DNA from: Xestospongia muta
Taxonomy: Eukaryota > Porifera > Demospongiae > Haplosclerida > Petrosiidae
Length of the DNA: 64,000 nt
Assembly (NCBI GenBank): GCA_963693285.1
Contig: OY848918.1
Coordinates: forward strand, 20,533,484-20,597,483
Direction of reading: 5' to 3'
The translations under genes and the position numbers were made by a program. The notes beneath the pieces are model-generated. The model was not told where the DNA came from, ran no database searches, and saw nothing but the letters and a program-made list of their open reading frames with translations. This document shows positions 49,690 through 63,539 of this stretch, piece by piece; position 1 is the stretch's first letter; every line of letters begins with the position of its first letter.

Positions 49690-49965
49690 CATGTTATACT
49701 CTGTCCGAGTTGAGTTAAGACCTTTTTTAAAAAGTTGTTTTATGTAAGGTGAGGTATTTCCTCGGCTATTATATGCAATTAGCGCTAAAGTATAATTATT
49801 TTAATTTTATTCATTATTTGTTCACGTGCATGTCATGCGAAAACAACACATATTCTCTCGTGTTCGTGATTCGTAAAGATGCCAAAGGGAAAGAGAATGA
49901 GCTCACAAACAAATGAGTTGTTGCTAATGTCTCTGACTATAGTAGTACACGTATAGACATAAGAG
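49690..49965 (+). mobile_element. Tc1-like element 5' end fragment, same family as 3463-6484
   Basis: TATACTCTGTCCGAGTTGAG at about 49,695 matches the terminal repeat proposed for the element in the first gene. The following leader (AAGGTGAGGTATTT) and the coding start ATGTCATGCGAAAACAAC match the reverse complement of 6,320-6,484. The transposase frame is broken after the first codons; MPKGKRMSSQTNE in another frame matches the helix-turn-helix start KMQRRKRLRSQTKE. Confidence 0.65.
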
Positions 49966-50800
49966 AGTGGATAACAGACGCCACTATTATGAACACCCTC
50001 TCATTATTAACAAAGGGCACTCTTACTTAAATCGAATGATGAAAAACTTAAAAGAATAGGCCAGTTGATTATTATTATTATTATTAATGAACATTGCCAT
50101 ACATAAAGTAAACCAGTTGCAGAGTGTGAATGATTTAGAGAAAAAATAGTACTGATGGTTAATCTGTGATATACACAGACCACCAGTGGTTAAAAGAAAA
50201 ATGAAAGAAAATTAAAATTGAATTCTGTGAGAATACCTTAATTCATCAGATAGTCTCTTACTTCCTTTATAAAATTACATGCCCAAGCCACTCCAATCAT
50301 TTACATTGACTATCCAGTATTGTTATTAAACAGATGTTATTACATGTTGATACCTGGAATTTAAACAGACAAACAATGTGAACTCATTTATAACTAAACC
50401 ACTTGTTATTGTATTATAACAATCAGGCTCTGTTATAAGTAGTTAAGATTTAGAGATCTCAGCCTATACTTTTTGTATTCAAAACTGCTGTTGAACAAAT
50501 TGTTATGACTCAGCAAAATAGACCTGTAAATTAGGATTGACTTCTGTTGCACTGTCTTATTATATTGTCACATTACTCTGCTGCATAACTCTCACAATAT
50601 ACATCATACAATGTTCTGGCTTAATTAAGTATTTTAATGTTATTATGTTAGTTTTATCCAAAACTTTTTTTAACAAGTACATAATATAAATTAATAAAGG
50701 TCTATGAAATAAGGAAAATGAAAAAAATAGCTGCAAAAATTTAATCTCTATTTGTATTGTTTTGTATTCCTTTTTTCAAGTTTAGCATCACAGCTCATTT
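49966..50800. other. No gene identified
   Basis: AT-rich intergenic DNA. Bases 49,970-50,100 may still belong to the decayed Tc1-like element (GTGGATAACAGACGCCACTA resembles the reverse complement of 4,640-4,680). Confidence 0.4.
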
Positions 50801-51344
50801 TTATTTCTTTAAATCAACAACTTTGACAGTGCAGTAAGCTGTCTCACCTTCAACACGAATTCCATTAACGATCTGAACTTCATAAGGACCTGGATTCAGC
50901 ATTTTACTTTCAAAGGAAGGCATTTGTCCAGGTGCAAAGTTGAAATCAACCTGAATTATCTCATCTTTAATTGTCATCTTGAAAGTACCAGATGTTGAAC
51001 CAATACCACAAGCCTGTATAAAAATGTTTGCGTAAAAGGACTGATTTGATTATTTAGGTCATACCTCGATGAAACCTTGAGAGATAATGACATTTTGATG
51101 TGAAAGCCACCATTCATGTACACGTCCATATGTAAGCTGTATTGGTGTACCAGACTCGTTTAAGACATGAAACCTTGAGAGATAATGACATTTTGATGTG
51201 AAAGCCACCACTCATCTACACGTCCATATGTAAGCTGTATTGGTGTACCAGACTCGTTTAAGACAGTAATTTTATAGGCTACAGAGATGTAAACATAACT
51301 CACGTACAGATATTATTAAAATAATTACCATAATATTCACCCAT
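50801..51344 (-). pseudogene. Small unrecognised family, member 2, with duplicated exon 2
   Basis: Exon 1 51344-51329 (MGEYY), exon 2 region 51278-51065, exon 3 51013-50801 ending VDLKK-TAA. Exon 2 reads YKITVLNESGTPIQLTYGRV then DEWWLSHQNV, but about 98 bp are tandemly duplicated (51,069-51,166 and 51,167-51,264). The offset is not a multiple of three: the first pass reads QGF-MS and then TAA. No splice sites lie between the repeats. Without the duplication the gene would encode about 114 residues with the same intron phases as its neighbours. A non-functional allele or an assembly error are alternatives. Confidence 0.65.
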
Positions 51345-53357
51345 ATTCCTTTCAATTGATAGTTTGCTGAAGAGGGATTTAATCTGAATAAAGTCTTTTG
51401 ACTGATCTAAAAAATTGAGTTAAGAAAGGTCTTTATGTACATTACAGATAGCTTCCCTTAAATTCACAGCTGGCCAAAAATGCAATAGGTGATATATTTC
51501 AATTGTAGCTATAAAAAAGCAACAGTTATATCTGTATATATTGTTAGATAATTACAGCTGTCCAACAGATAATGTGCTATATTTCCAGGGTGGACAAAGT
51601 GGCAGATGTCCTGTAACTGCATGTTACAGATGTCAATAGCAGACATCCATTTGTAATGCAAAAGGTCATACTCGTCCTTAGATTATTATTTCTTGTCTTC
51701 TATTAAAAAATGAAAATTTCTTGAATAATTTTCTAATTTTATACAGGAGGAATATAAATATTATTATTAAAGGTAATAGCTAGTAAATAATCTATATATT
51801 GCTTAATCTCCTCACCTTTTTGCACTCCAGATATGAACATGTAATAAAGGGCAGCCATTGTTTAATGGTTACCTAGTTAGTAGTCAATCACCTAATAGTT
51901 TTAGGAAGCTTTAGTTATCAATAATAAAAGAGGTTGGAACTAGGACAGCTGTTGCCTTGTCTCTTGCCTTCTCTTGTTTTATTCTAAGTATATCAGTAAA
52001 GGATAATATTTTTTTTAAGTGGTATAAAGTATAGATAGTAAAATATGTAGAAATATTTATATAACTAGATTCTTAAGTCTTTAACAATTCTAAGTTGACA
52101 AAAATTTCTTTAAGTTCATTTAGCTTGAGTAGCTTTAATCATATGAAATATAAGCTCTCTATTTAACTCTCTCTCTCTTATTTGTTGTTGAATGAAATTG
52201 AAGATCTTTTTTTATTTATAACATTCATATTTATTTTTAAATTGTATATGTTTATTTCTAGTGAACAAAAAAAAGGTTATCAAAACTTTTATTTAATAAA
52301 TATGTTAATGTCTTCAATATTTTTTTAAAAATTTAATCTGTAAGCTTATTACCTGGTTAAATAGATTCATCATGTGATTAAGTTTTGTATTTGTCAATAA
52401 TGGAAGCAGAGGCAGCTTTTGCCAGGCTCATTCAGGAAATTTATGACATTCTCTTGTGAACTATCTATACCATGCATTTTTGTCATAACAGGAGAACAGA
52501 TGTGGCAAGCATGAAAGATATTACCTAGTTTCACTGTTTGCACTACGTGTATCAAGATGCCATTGTTGCAGCTGGTGCTTCTACGGAAATCTATAACCTT
52601 TTCCTGTTAATGTTTTTATTTGAAGCTGTTGCCCATTTAATTTTAAGATTGAAATCTATCACCTTCTGATAGCCAGTTCTAATTAACAGTTTATTGAAGG
52701 AAAGCTGTTTAGTTGTTTGCAAGCTATGTGCATTTGTCAACACTAGAAGGCTGAATAACTGTTGCCTAGTCAAGTAATCTATATTACTTAATCTCATTAT
52801 TGGTACTCCAGATATCAGTACTTTTATCATTCTACATTAACAGATAAAATCCATTACTGATATATTTTAAATAAAACAGGAGAAGGCAATAGAGAAGGTA
52901 ACAACTGTCTTAGATCTAGCCATCCCATATATTAGTGACAAATAAAACTGCCTAATTCAATAAGACAACAACTGCCCTTACATTGCATGTTGAAATGTTA
53001 ACATAATTAGATTCCTGAGTAAGTCTATGTTGAGATAATCTCCTTTGGTTCATTTTGAAAAATGGTTATAAGCTCTCTCTCTGTCCAACAAACAATTAGA
53101 AAGCAACTGTTACGTTGTCTATTTAGGAAATCTAGCACCTTTTCATTTAATCATACTGTAATTATCAAACAATATATGCAAAGCAGCTGTTGCTTTTCTA
53201 TAGGTATGACTGAAGTCTATCACCTATTGCTGCTGGTGAGCTGTAATATATAGAAGAGAAGCTTTCTTTAAGGTATATAAAGACCTTTCTTATCTTAGTT
53301 TTCAGATCAATCAGAGACTTCTTCAGATTAAATTCCTCTTCAACTCACAATCATCAG
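51345..53357. repeat. Repeat-rich intergenic DNA, block family copy
   Basis: Contains a copy (about 52,380-52,830) of the block found at 55,200-55,700, 62,610-63,180 and 63,600-64,000. Recurrent phrases are TATGACATTCTC, CATTAGAGGGCAGCTGTTGC-like text, GGAAATCTATCACCTTCTC and TTAAGTAATCTATATTGCTTAA. No protein-coding exon is recognised; the frames at 52,591-52,830 and 53,062-53,253 are within the repeat. Confidence 0.6.
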
Positions 53358-53375
53358 ATGTCAATTGAAAGAATC

Positions 53376-53835
53376 ATGAGTAGTGATTATTACAGTAATT
53401 ATTTTAATAATAAATGTGTACCTGAGCTAATGTTTTCCTCTTTGTATATAGTATTTGATATTACTGCCTTAAACAGTTCAGGTACACCATTACATGTTAT
53501 GTATGGAATTGTAAATGAATGGTGGTTGTCACATCCAAACAAGCTTAATACTCAAGGCTTTATCCAGGTATGTTATAAATTATCAAATCTGTGATTTTAC
53601 TTGATAAATTCGCATACAGGCTTCTGGCAAAGACTCAACATCTGGTATTTTCAAGATTTTAGTTTCCGGTGGAGAAATTTTGGTTGAGTTTTCTTATAAA
53701 CCTGGACAAAAGCCCAACTTTACATTGAATAATTTAACCTCAGGTCCTTATATTGCTCAGATTACTAATGAACCTCATGTTCAAGGTATGACAACTTACT
53801 GCACTTTCCAAATTGTTGATTCAAAACAACAATAA
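53376..53835 (+). CDS. Small protein of an unrecognised three-exon family, member 3 (116 residues)
   Basis: Exons 53376-53394, 53452-53567 and 53620-53835 give 116 residues: MSSDYY, then FDITALNSSGTPLHVMYGIV with NEWWLSHPNK, then STSGIFKILVSGGEILVEFS, GQKP, TTYCTFQIVDSKQQ and TAA. I chose the ATG at 53,376, not the one at 53,358, because only the former aligns with the starts of members 1 and 2. Intron positions and phases (1 and 0) match the other members, and intron 1 starts with the same GTAATTATTTTAATAATA as member 2, so the two arose by recent inverted duplication. No signal peptide; function unknown. Confidence 0.65.
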
Positions 53836-55957
<2,122 letters not shown>

Positions 55958-56269
55958 GATACGCACACACTCTCTCTCTGTCTTTCATCTACTTTAGATG
56001 TTTATTCATTTTGAAAGGTCATCAGCTAGTTATAGTCCACACATCATACAGACTTGCATAGATATCACTTTTTGAGAAAACCCATAAATTAAATGAACTT
56101 AATTCACAAGCCATAAATAGAATGATAGATCTTAATTTTTAAATGCAACAGCCATCCAATCATATATTGTGTGAAAATTACTATACAGGTGGTCAACAAG
56201 ACAAAGTGAAAGATTACTTAAACAGAAAGACAATATCTGCCCTCTTATAATATTACATGTTGATACCTG

Positions 56270-57235
<966 letters not shown>

Positions 57236-59346
57236 ATGTTTAGTTAGTCTGGCTGCCCAGACCTAACACCCTAATAATTGAACTACATTGAATTTCCAGA
57301 TGTATTCCCAATTATTGTCCATCCACACAACCTTATGACAAGAATGTGTGGTTCATTGGATTCCCACAGATATGCTGTACATGTCTTGTTTATTATGTAA
57401 CAAGTAAATTACAATTTCTTTAAAAAATCATTAAATATAGGGATGTCTCTGCTAGCATCTCAAACAAGTTCAAATTAGGAATGGCAGTATATGGACATCC
57501 ATACATCATGGGCATCATGTTTTGTGGCAGCAGTTATATTAGATAAACAGTCTCGTAGAATTCAAAGTCTAAAGTAAATGACTGACAATTAACATTACAT
57601 AGAAAGTAAGGATTTTGTTTATGGAATGTACTCATATTATAATACAGTAAAATATAGCTTTCAAATATAAATATTACGTTTAAGGCTTCTATATAGGTAT
57701 ATCCATACTGCCATTTCTATTTGGGCTTGTTTGAAATATTTTGAAATATTTTGAAATATTGTATTTGAAATATTGTGAAATATTTTATCACTACTTTTAT
57801 GATTTTTTTGAATTTTTATCCACTTGATTGTTATTTATACTTGGATAAAAATTAAATAAAATATGTTCACAATGTTTTCTTTATTGTGTATTCAAGATAT
57901 ACTATAAACTGGGCTTTGCAATAATGTTATCATAACTAACAATAGTATATTATTCATGTATCAGAAAGAATGTGTTATGTATATACATAACTAAGTTGGA
58001 AATAATAAATTCAATTTGTAATGTATAGTAAAGATACCTGTTTCTTGATCATTAGATGAAAAGATAAATCAGATCTTTTTAAAAAAACAGGAACGAAGTA
58101 TTTAATCAACTTCCAAATTCATGTTTATGTCCTATAATGAGGTAAATAGTTAAGAAAACACTTTCATGTCTATTCTTCATAACTCCATGCACTGTGTATA
58201 GACTATAACATAATGTTTATTGGGTATTGATATATTAATTATCATCACTACTATTACACAATGACTCAAACTTTATGTCATTAGTCTCTTTCAAACATGA
58301 CATGGACAAGTTTACTTGATCAAGTACCTTAATTGCTCCAATACTTTTTTGACAAATCTTACTTTGAGTTTTAATATGTTAATTCCTTATAACATACAAA
58401 TTTCTGCTGCTTATGTGATATCACTGCTTCTCCTTACATTTACACACTTAGCAAAGCAACTAAAGAAGCTTTATAAATATACCCTACTTATGCTATTTTT
58501 ACTATAGTTATATGCTATATAATTTCATGTTTTAAAATTTAGATAACTATGCCTGTAGCATAATCATTATTTCATAACTCCTCTTGTGACAGTTGGGGTT
58601 CACGTCTGGCTTTCTGAATGTAAATACTACTTTCATATATCTATGAATTACTCTTACTTACTTTATCTCTTCACAATAAAACCTGTAGATATTCAATGAA
58701 GAATATAATGAGTTAAGTGCCTAACAGATCAAGAATTAATATATCCTTATAGTCATTAATGCAAAAGTTAGCATATTTATCAGTATATATATATATATTA
58801 TGTATACCACTGCTAAAATAGATTGGTTGCTTTAACTAACTCATAGTCATGTAGGCTTCATACATTTTTACAATATTGAAAGGAATTCACAACATATGAT
58901 GTTTTGATTACTAATTGTTATGTTTTGTCAGCTCATTTACTTCAACAAATGACTCTTTAGAAAAAAACAAGTAAGTAATTTATAGGAATGTCCTGTTATA
59001 AATTCCATAGTGACATCCTTTGTACTTAGGCCCATAATCTATGAAATTTCTTGTGTCTAACTAATGAGACAATAGACAATATCTTCCTAACTCTTACAAT
59101 TAACTACACAACTACCAAGTGTCAATGAGTATATTATTTATGAAAAAAACGTGAATGTTTACTACCTTTCAGTTTACAAAAACCTGGAGATCTCCATAAC
59201 CATATATGGTAATAAAATATCAAGTAGATTGATCTTCAGTAGGAAATCATACACCTAACAATCTCATAAAATTAGAATGTTCAATGTCTAACATCAAAAC
59301 ATCCTCTACTTCTCCAAATGTTACTGAAGGTAGATCAGTTATAGTG
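57236..59346. other. Duplicated non-coding DNA, nothing identified
   Basis: Counterpart of 23,476-25,639 with the same (TA)n run (58,784-58,800), shorter here. No gene is recognised. Confidence 0.45.
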
Positions 59347-59535
59347 TTACAATAAATTAGAATTAATTATGTCAACCCAGCCTTTTAAAGACTTGATAGC
59401 CACATCATTTGTTGTATCTTCCTTTATTAATTTACCTCCAAATACTACACCAAAAGCATTTAGTCTTCTTTTTTTTTCAAATTCAGAAAAAATAATGACA
59501 TCTGCAAAGTTTGCCTTGTAATGGATAATAAGTTC
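59347..59535 (-). pseudogene. Tyrosine-kinase-like N-lobe fragment, copy 2
   Basis: An open frame reads FEKKRRLNAFGVVFGGKLIK and then TTNDVAIKSLKGW, the glycine loop and VAIK lysine of a kinase N-lobe. The frame stays open upstream to 59,685 and ends at 59,347. No catalytic loop (HRDL) or DFG motif is nearby on this strand, so it is a lone exon or a remnant. Copy 1 at 25.6-25.8 kb has a frameshift. Confidence 0.5.
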
Positions 59536-59553
59536 ATTGTAATTATTTCTAGA

Positions 59554-60017
59554 TGACAGTACAAACTGGTACAAATGAGTAATATTATGTGAATCTTTTA
59601 GTCTAACAAAGTAATGAGTTATTGAATGGTTTATTAAATCATGACATACAAGAAGAGATGTAAAGATAATATAACAAATGTACAATAGCCATCACTTAAT
59701 AAAACATAATGTAGTTATTTACAGGACACTACAATATTACATATTACAAATAAAAAATATTGTATTTATCATTGCTATGCAAACTCCCCAGCAACACACC
59801 ACTCCCCTAATTTTTCTCATGACCTTTTCTATGGTACACACAATATATAAGGATATAGTATTAACATAATATTTTACAAACAAGTGTGTATTCCTAATCA
59901 ACACAAGGCTTGACATGTTACAATTTACAAAGCTATTCATTGGAATCACTACTACTTGTCCCCTAAGAGCAAACTCTATTGTATAACTATAAGACAAGCT
60001 GTAAATTTTGTCTCAGC
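59554..60017. promoter_or_regulatory. 5' flank of the U2-like gene
   Basis: The stretch before 60,018 should hold the proximal and distal elements of an snRNA promoter. I cannot name a lineage-specific element from one copy. The open frames on both strands here look spurious. Confidence 0.2.
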
Positions 60018-60203
60018 ATCGCTTCTCGGCCTATCGGCTAAGATTAAGTGAAAAAAAACTGTTCTTTCGAGTTTAATAGCTCGAATGAGGATAATATATC
60101 CTCAAGCTGTTAATCCATTTTTTTCATTAGGAGTGGTATGTGAAGCTTGCTTCCCTCACTCCACGGGTTGCCCTGGTATTGCAGTACTTCCAGGTGTGGC
60201 CCA
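60018..60203 (+). ncRNA. U2 small nuclear RNA-like gene with altered branch-point recognition region
   Basis: Starts ATCGCTTCTCGGCCTATCGG, nearly identical to the conserved U2 5' end, and is about 186 nt, close to the 188 nt of human U2. Stem IIa is kept by paired changes (TCGAG...CTCGA around TTTAATAG), stem IIb is a perfect GAGGA...TCCTC, an Sm-like ATTTTTTTC follows, stem III (GAAGC/GCTTC with GGAGTG/CACTCC) is intact, and stem IV reads CCTGGTATTGCAGTACTTCC. U2 pairs with the intron branch point in the spliceosome through GUAGUA at nt 33-38; here 60,051-60,058 is a run of eight A. This makes it a variant or a pseudogene. A small hairpin CCCCTTTATAGGGG lies just after the 3' end. Confidence 0.8.
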
Positions 60204-60938
60204 ATTCCCCTTTATAGGGGATAATTTTTCAGATAACAATTATATAAAGACTTAATGCATTGTTTTAACAGAATTGGTAAATGTACTTGTTTGTATCTAA
60301 GTACTTTCCATATGGTCAATGATGATGTTGTGGTGGTAGTCCAAAATATAGCAGGTATCGTCAATATAATATGACCAATACAAATGGAAAGAGTAATTAA
60401 TACACAAACAAGCCAATAACAGAATTCAATAAAAATAGGGATTGTAGTAAATTACAATTTCTTAAAAAATCATTAAATATAAGGAGGTCTCAGCTAGCAT
60501 CTCAAACAAGCCCAAATTTGTTGCAGCAGTTGTATGAGATAAACAGTCTCATAGTAATCAAAGTTTAAAGTAAAGACTTACATGTAGAAGTGTTTCATCT
60601 CTATTCTTATTCATCTGCTTCTCTTCATAGTCTTGTCATTGCTTTATCTATCTCTCATTCACCATAATAACATGCCTTGTTAATTATGTAACAAGTGAAT
60701 TACAATTTCTTTAAAAAATTATTAAATATAAGGATGTCTCAGCTAGCACCTAGAACATTTATCCAAAGCTAACATCACTGTTTGGTTTAAGGTTTTAGGC
60801 TCCAACCAGGATTTATCATGTATTAAGAATAACTAGTGAGCACTGTTTTTATTTATGATGAGTTAATGGCATTTATATAAACATAATTATAAACATCTTT
60901 TCTACTGAACTATAAGCCTACAAATATTAAACTACATT
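60204..60938. other. Intergenic DNA with dispersed repeat copies
   Basis: Bases 60,447-60,580 and 60,680-60,750 are copies of the block at 23,640-23,830 and 57,410-57,590 (ATTACAATTTCTTTAAAAAA, then TCTCAGCTAGCA). No gene is seen. Confidence 0.6.
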
Positions 60939-61162
60939 GTAGTCAGTTTGTACATATACAAAGCATGTAGTTGGTTTGTACATATACAAAGCATGTAGTC
61001 GGTTTGTACATATACAAAGCATGTAGTCGGTTTGTACATATACAAAGCATGTAGTCGGTTTGTACATATACAAAGCATGTAGTCGGTTTGTACATATACA
61101 AAGCATGTAGTCGGTTTGTACATATACAAAGCATGTAGTCAGTTTATACATATACAAAGCAT
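60939..61162. repeat. 28-bp minisatellite, eight copies
   Basis: Unit GTAGTCGGTTTGTACATATA plus CAAAGCAT, period 28, repeated eight times almost perfectly; the first and last units carry CAG for CGG and the last a further change. Each unit contains the palindrome TTTGTACATATACAAA. Open frames through it exist in all phases only because 28 is not a multiple of three and the unit lacks stops. Confidence 0.95.
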
Positions 61163-61513
61163 CGACATATTAGTATTCCTGGAATAAATACATACATACA
61201 TTTGACTTCTATTGCTCGAATATTGAATAAACCTCGTAGTATGTACTTGTAGCCTACAACAAAATGTGCATATTCTAGGTATACATATATATGTCCATGT
61301 ATATCCACACTTCTAATTTCAAAGACAAAATGGATTAAGTTAATATTTTATGTAATATACTATTTTATAGAATTAAAATAACTTCATTAAATTGATTAAC
61401 AAATATATTAATATAGGATGATTTCTTAAATTGTGTAATTTCATATACTACAAAGATACTTAGCAATGTTGCCGTCATGGCAAAAACTGACTTTTATAAT
61501 AACTGACTTCAGA
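61163..61513. other. No gene identified
   Basis: AT-rich sequence between the minisatellite and the foldback. Confidence 0.5.
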
Positions 61514-61665
61514 GTTCTTAACGAAATGACCTACAAACTTTTATTAGCTTTCCAAATGATTGCTATACATATATGTAGTCTACCAGATCCTGAGGATCTA
61601 GTAGACTATATGTTTAGCAGTCATTTGAAAAAATACTGAAAGTTGGTAGGTCACTTGGTTAGAAC
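61514..61665. repeat. Long inverted repeat (foldback / MITE or hairpin RNA precursor)
   Basis: The arms 61,514-61,590 and 61,594-61,665 are imperfect reverse complements around a three-base centre (AGATCC-TGA-GGATCT). Outer ends pair GTTCTTAACGAAATGACC with GGTCACTTGGTTAGAAC. A transcript would fold into a hairpin of about 72 pairs with mismatches. Confidence 0.85.
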
Positions 61666-61889
61666 AAGTGGACCTTGCTATATGTGAGACTACAATCAGC
61701 TTCATACATGATATATATGATAGTATTCAAGGGTGCTTCTTGGTGTAACTCGATTGATGATGTAACAATTACCATGTGTCATAGAGTTATTAATGTTAGG
61801 TTTGGTTTAGAGTTTAGGTGATGTCATCATATATAATGACATCACATATGTATATATTCAGTAATTTTACTAAATAAATTTGTATACAG

Positions 61890-62105
61890 GTTTCTGGCAA
61901 GGGTATAGCATCTGGTACTTTCAAGATTTTAGTTTCTGGTGAAGAAATTCAGGTTGAGTTTTCTTACAAACCTGGACAAAAGCCATCCCTTACATTTAAA
62001 ACGTTAAGCTCTGGTCCTTATATTGTTTAGCTCACTAATGGACCTTACATTGAGATATGACATTTAACTGCATTTTGCAAGTTGTTGATCCACAATGGAA
62101 ATGAT
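61890..62105 (+). pseudogene. Exon 3 of the small unrecognised family, decayed copy
   Basis: After a clean acceptor (TATACAG) the exon reads VSGKGIASGTFKILVSGEEI, then QVEFSYKPGQKP and SSGPYIV followed by TAG (62,026-62,028). A frameshift near 62,058 follows, and the end again resembles VVDPQ in another frame. It is closest to member 3 at 53.4-53.8 kb. Exons 1 and 2 were not found upstream. Confidence 0.7.
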
Positions 62106-63240
62106 GAGCTATGTTGCCAAACTTGAAAAAGGGAAAGATTAAAAGTACAAATAGAGACTAAATTTTTGCTGCTATGCATATTTTTGTTTCCTTTATGTAT
62201 AGGCCATTATTTTATATTATGTACTTGTTAAAAAAGGTTTTTGATTAAGTTAACATTAATAACCTTTAATAATCTTAAACTTGTGACAAAAATTAAATAT
62301 CTTAATTATCTTAATAACTGTTAATTGAGGTTTATACTTCGTTAATTATGATTAAATATATCACTTTCTGATGGTCAGCTGTAATTATCAAAAGTATATT
62401 GAAAGCTGTGTGTAATCGTCATCACTAGAGAATTGATGAGCTGTTGCCATGTATCTCTAGTTAAGTAATCTAGATTGCTTAATTTAATCTAATGAGCTAA
62501 TAAACTTTCAGATGAAATTTAAAAAATCAAAATTATAAAAGTTTCTTAAATGTAAATTTTGATAGTCTAATTAATGCTTTGCTTATAATTACCTGTAACT
62601 TTGTTTTATAGTTGTCAATAATGGGAGAAGGAACAGCATTTATGACATTCTCCTGTTAACAACATGTAACATACATGATTGATTTAAGTGAGAACAACTG
62701 TTGTAGTTATAAAAGATATTACCTAGGTTCACTGTTTGTACTACATATAAAAACATGCCATTAAAGGGCAGCTTTGCTATTTGAAATCTATCACCTTTTC
62801 TCACTGACAAACTCATTTGCGGTTGTTGCTTCGTTAATTATGAGTATAATCTATCACTTTCTGATGGCTAGCTGTAATTATCAAAAGTATATTGGAAGCT
62901 GTGTGCAATTGTCATTTGATGCCGTATATCTCTAGTAAGTAGTGTATATTGCTAAATTTTATCTTTTTGCACAGCAGATATGAAATCCAATGAAAGAAAA
63001 AAATAAGCTGTTGTTTTATTGAGTTATTAAGCCACTGTAACTATCAATATTGTATAGGATAACAGTAGCTGTTGCCCTGTCTGTTGCCTTCTCCTGTTTT
63101 ATTCTAAGTATATTGGTATAGATGATATCTAAAAATGCAGAAATTATGACATAACAAGATTCTTTAACTGTTATATTTTGAAATGATCTGTTTTGGTCAT
63201 TTTAACATTAGAGTCTTAAATGTTGTATAATGGTTATAAA
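62106..63240. repeat. Local repeat block copy
   Basis: Includes a block copy (about 62,610-63,180) like those at 52.4 and 55.2 kb, and 62,110-62,250 resembles the 3' flank of member 3 (53,840-53,960). No gene is seen. Confidence 0.6.
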
Positions 63241-63430
<190 letters not shown>

Positions 63431-63539
63431 CAATTGTTATAGACATTTATTTCATTTAATGTACTTATCATACAGACTTGCAAACACATCAGTTTAAGAA
63501 ATCTAGTAATTAAATAAGGTTAATTTTATTTTTTTAATT

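Noticed and set aside
47973..53835. Idea that the small three-exon family encodes secreted pore-forming proteins
   Set aside because: No signal peptide and no motif of a known pore-forming family; I leave the function open.
60927..61157. Three long overlapping frames (MYMYKLTTC...) and the possibility of a CRISPR-like array
   Set aside because: The frames are the 28-bp repeat read in all phases; there are no unique spacers between repeats, and the context is eukaryotic.
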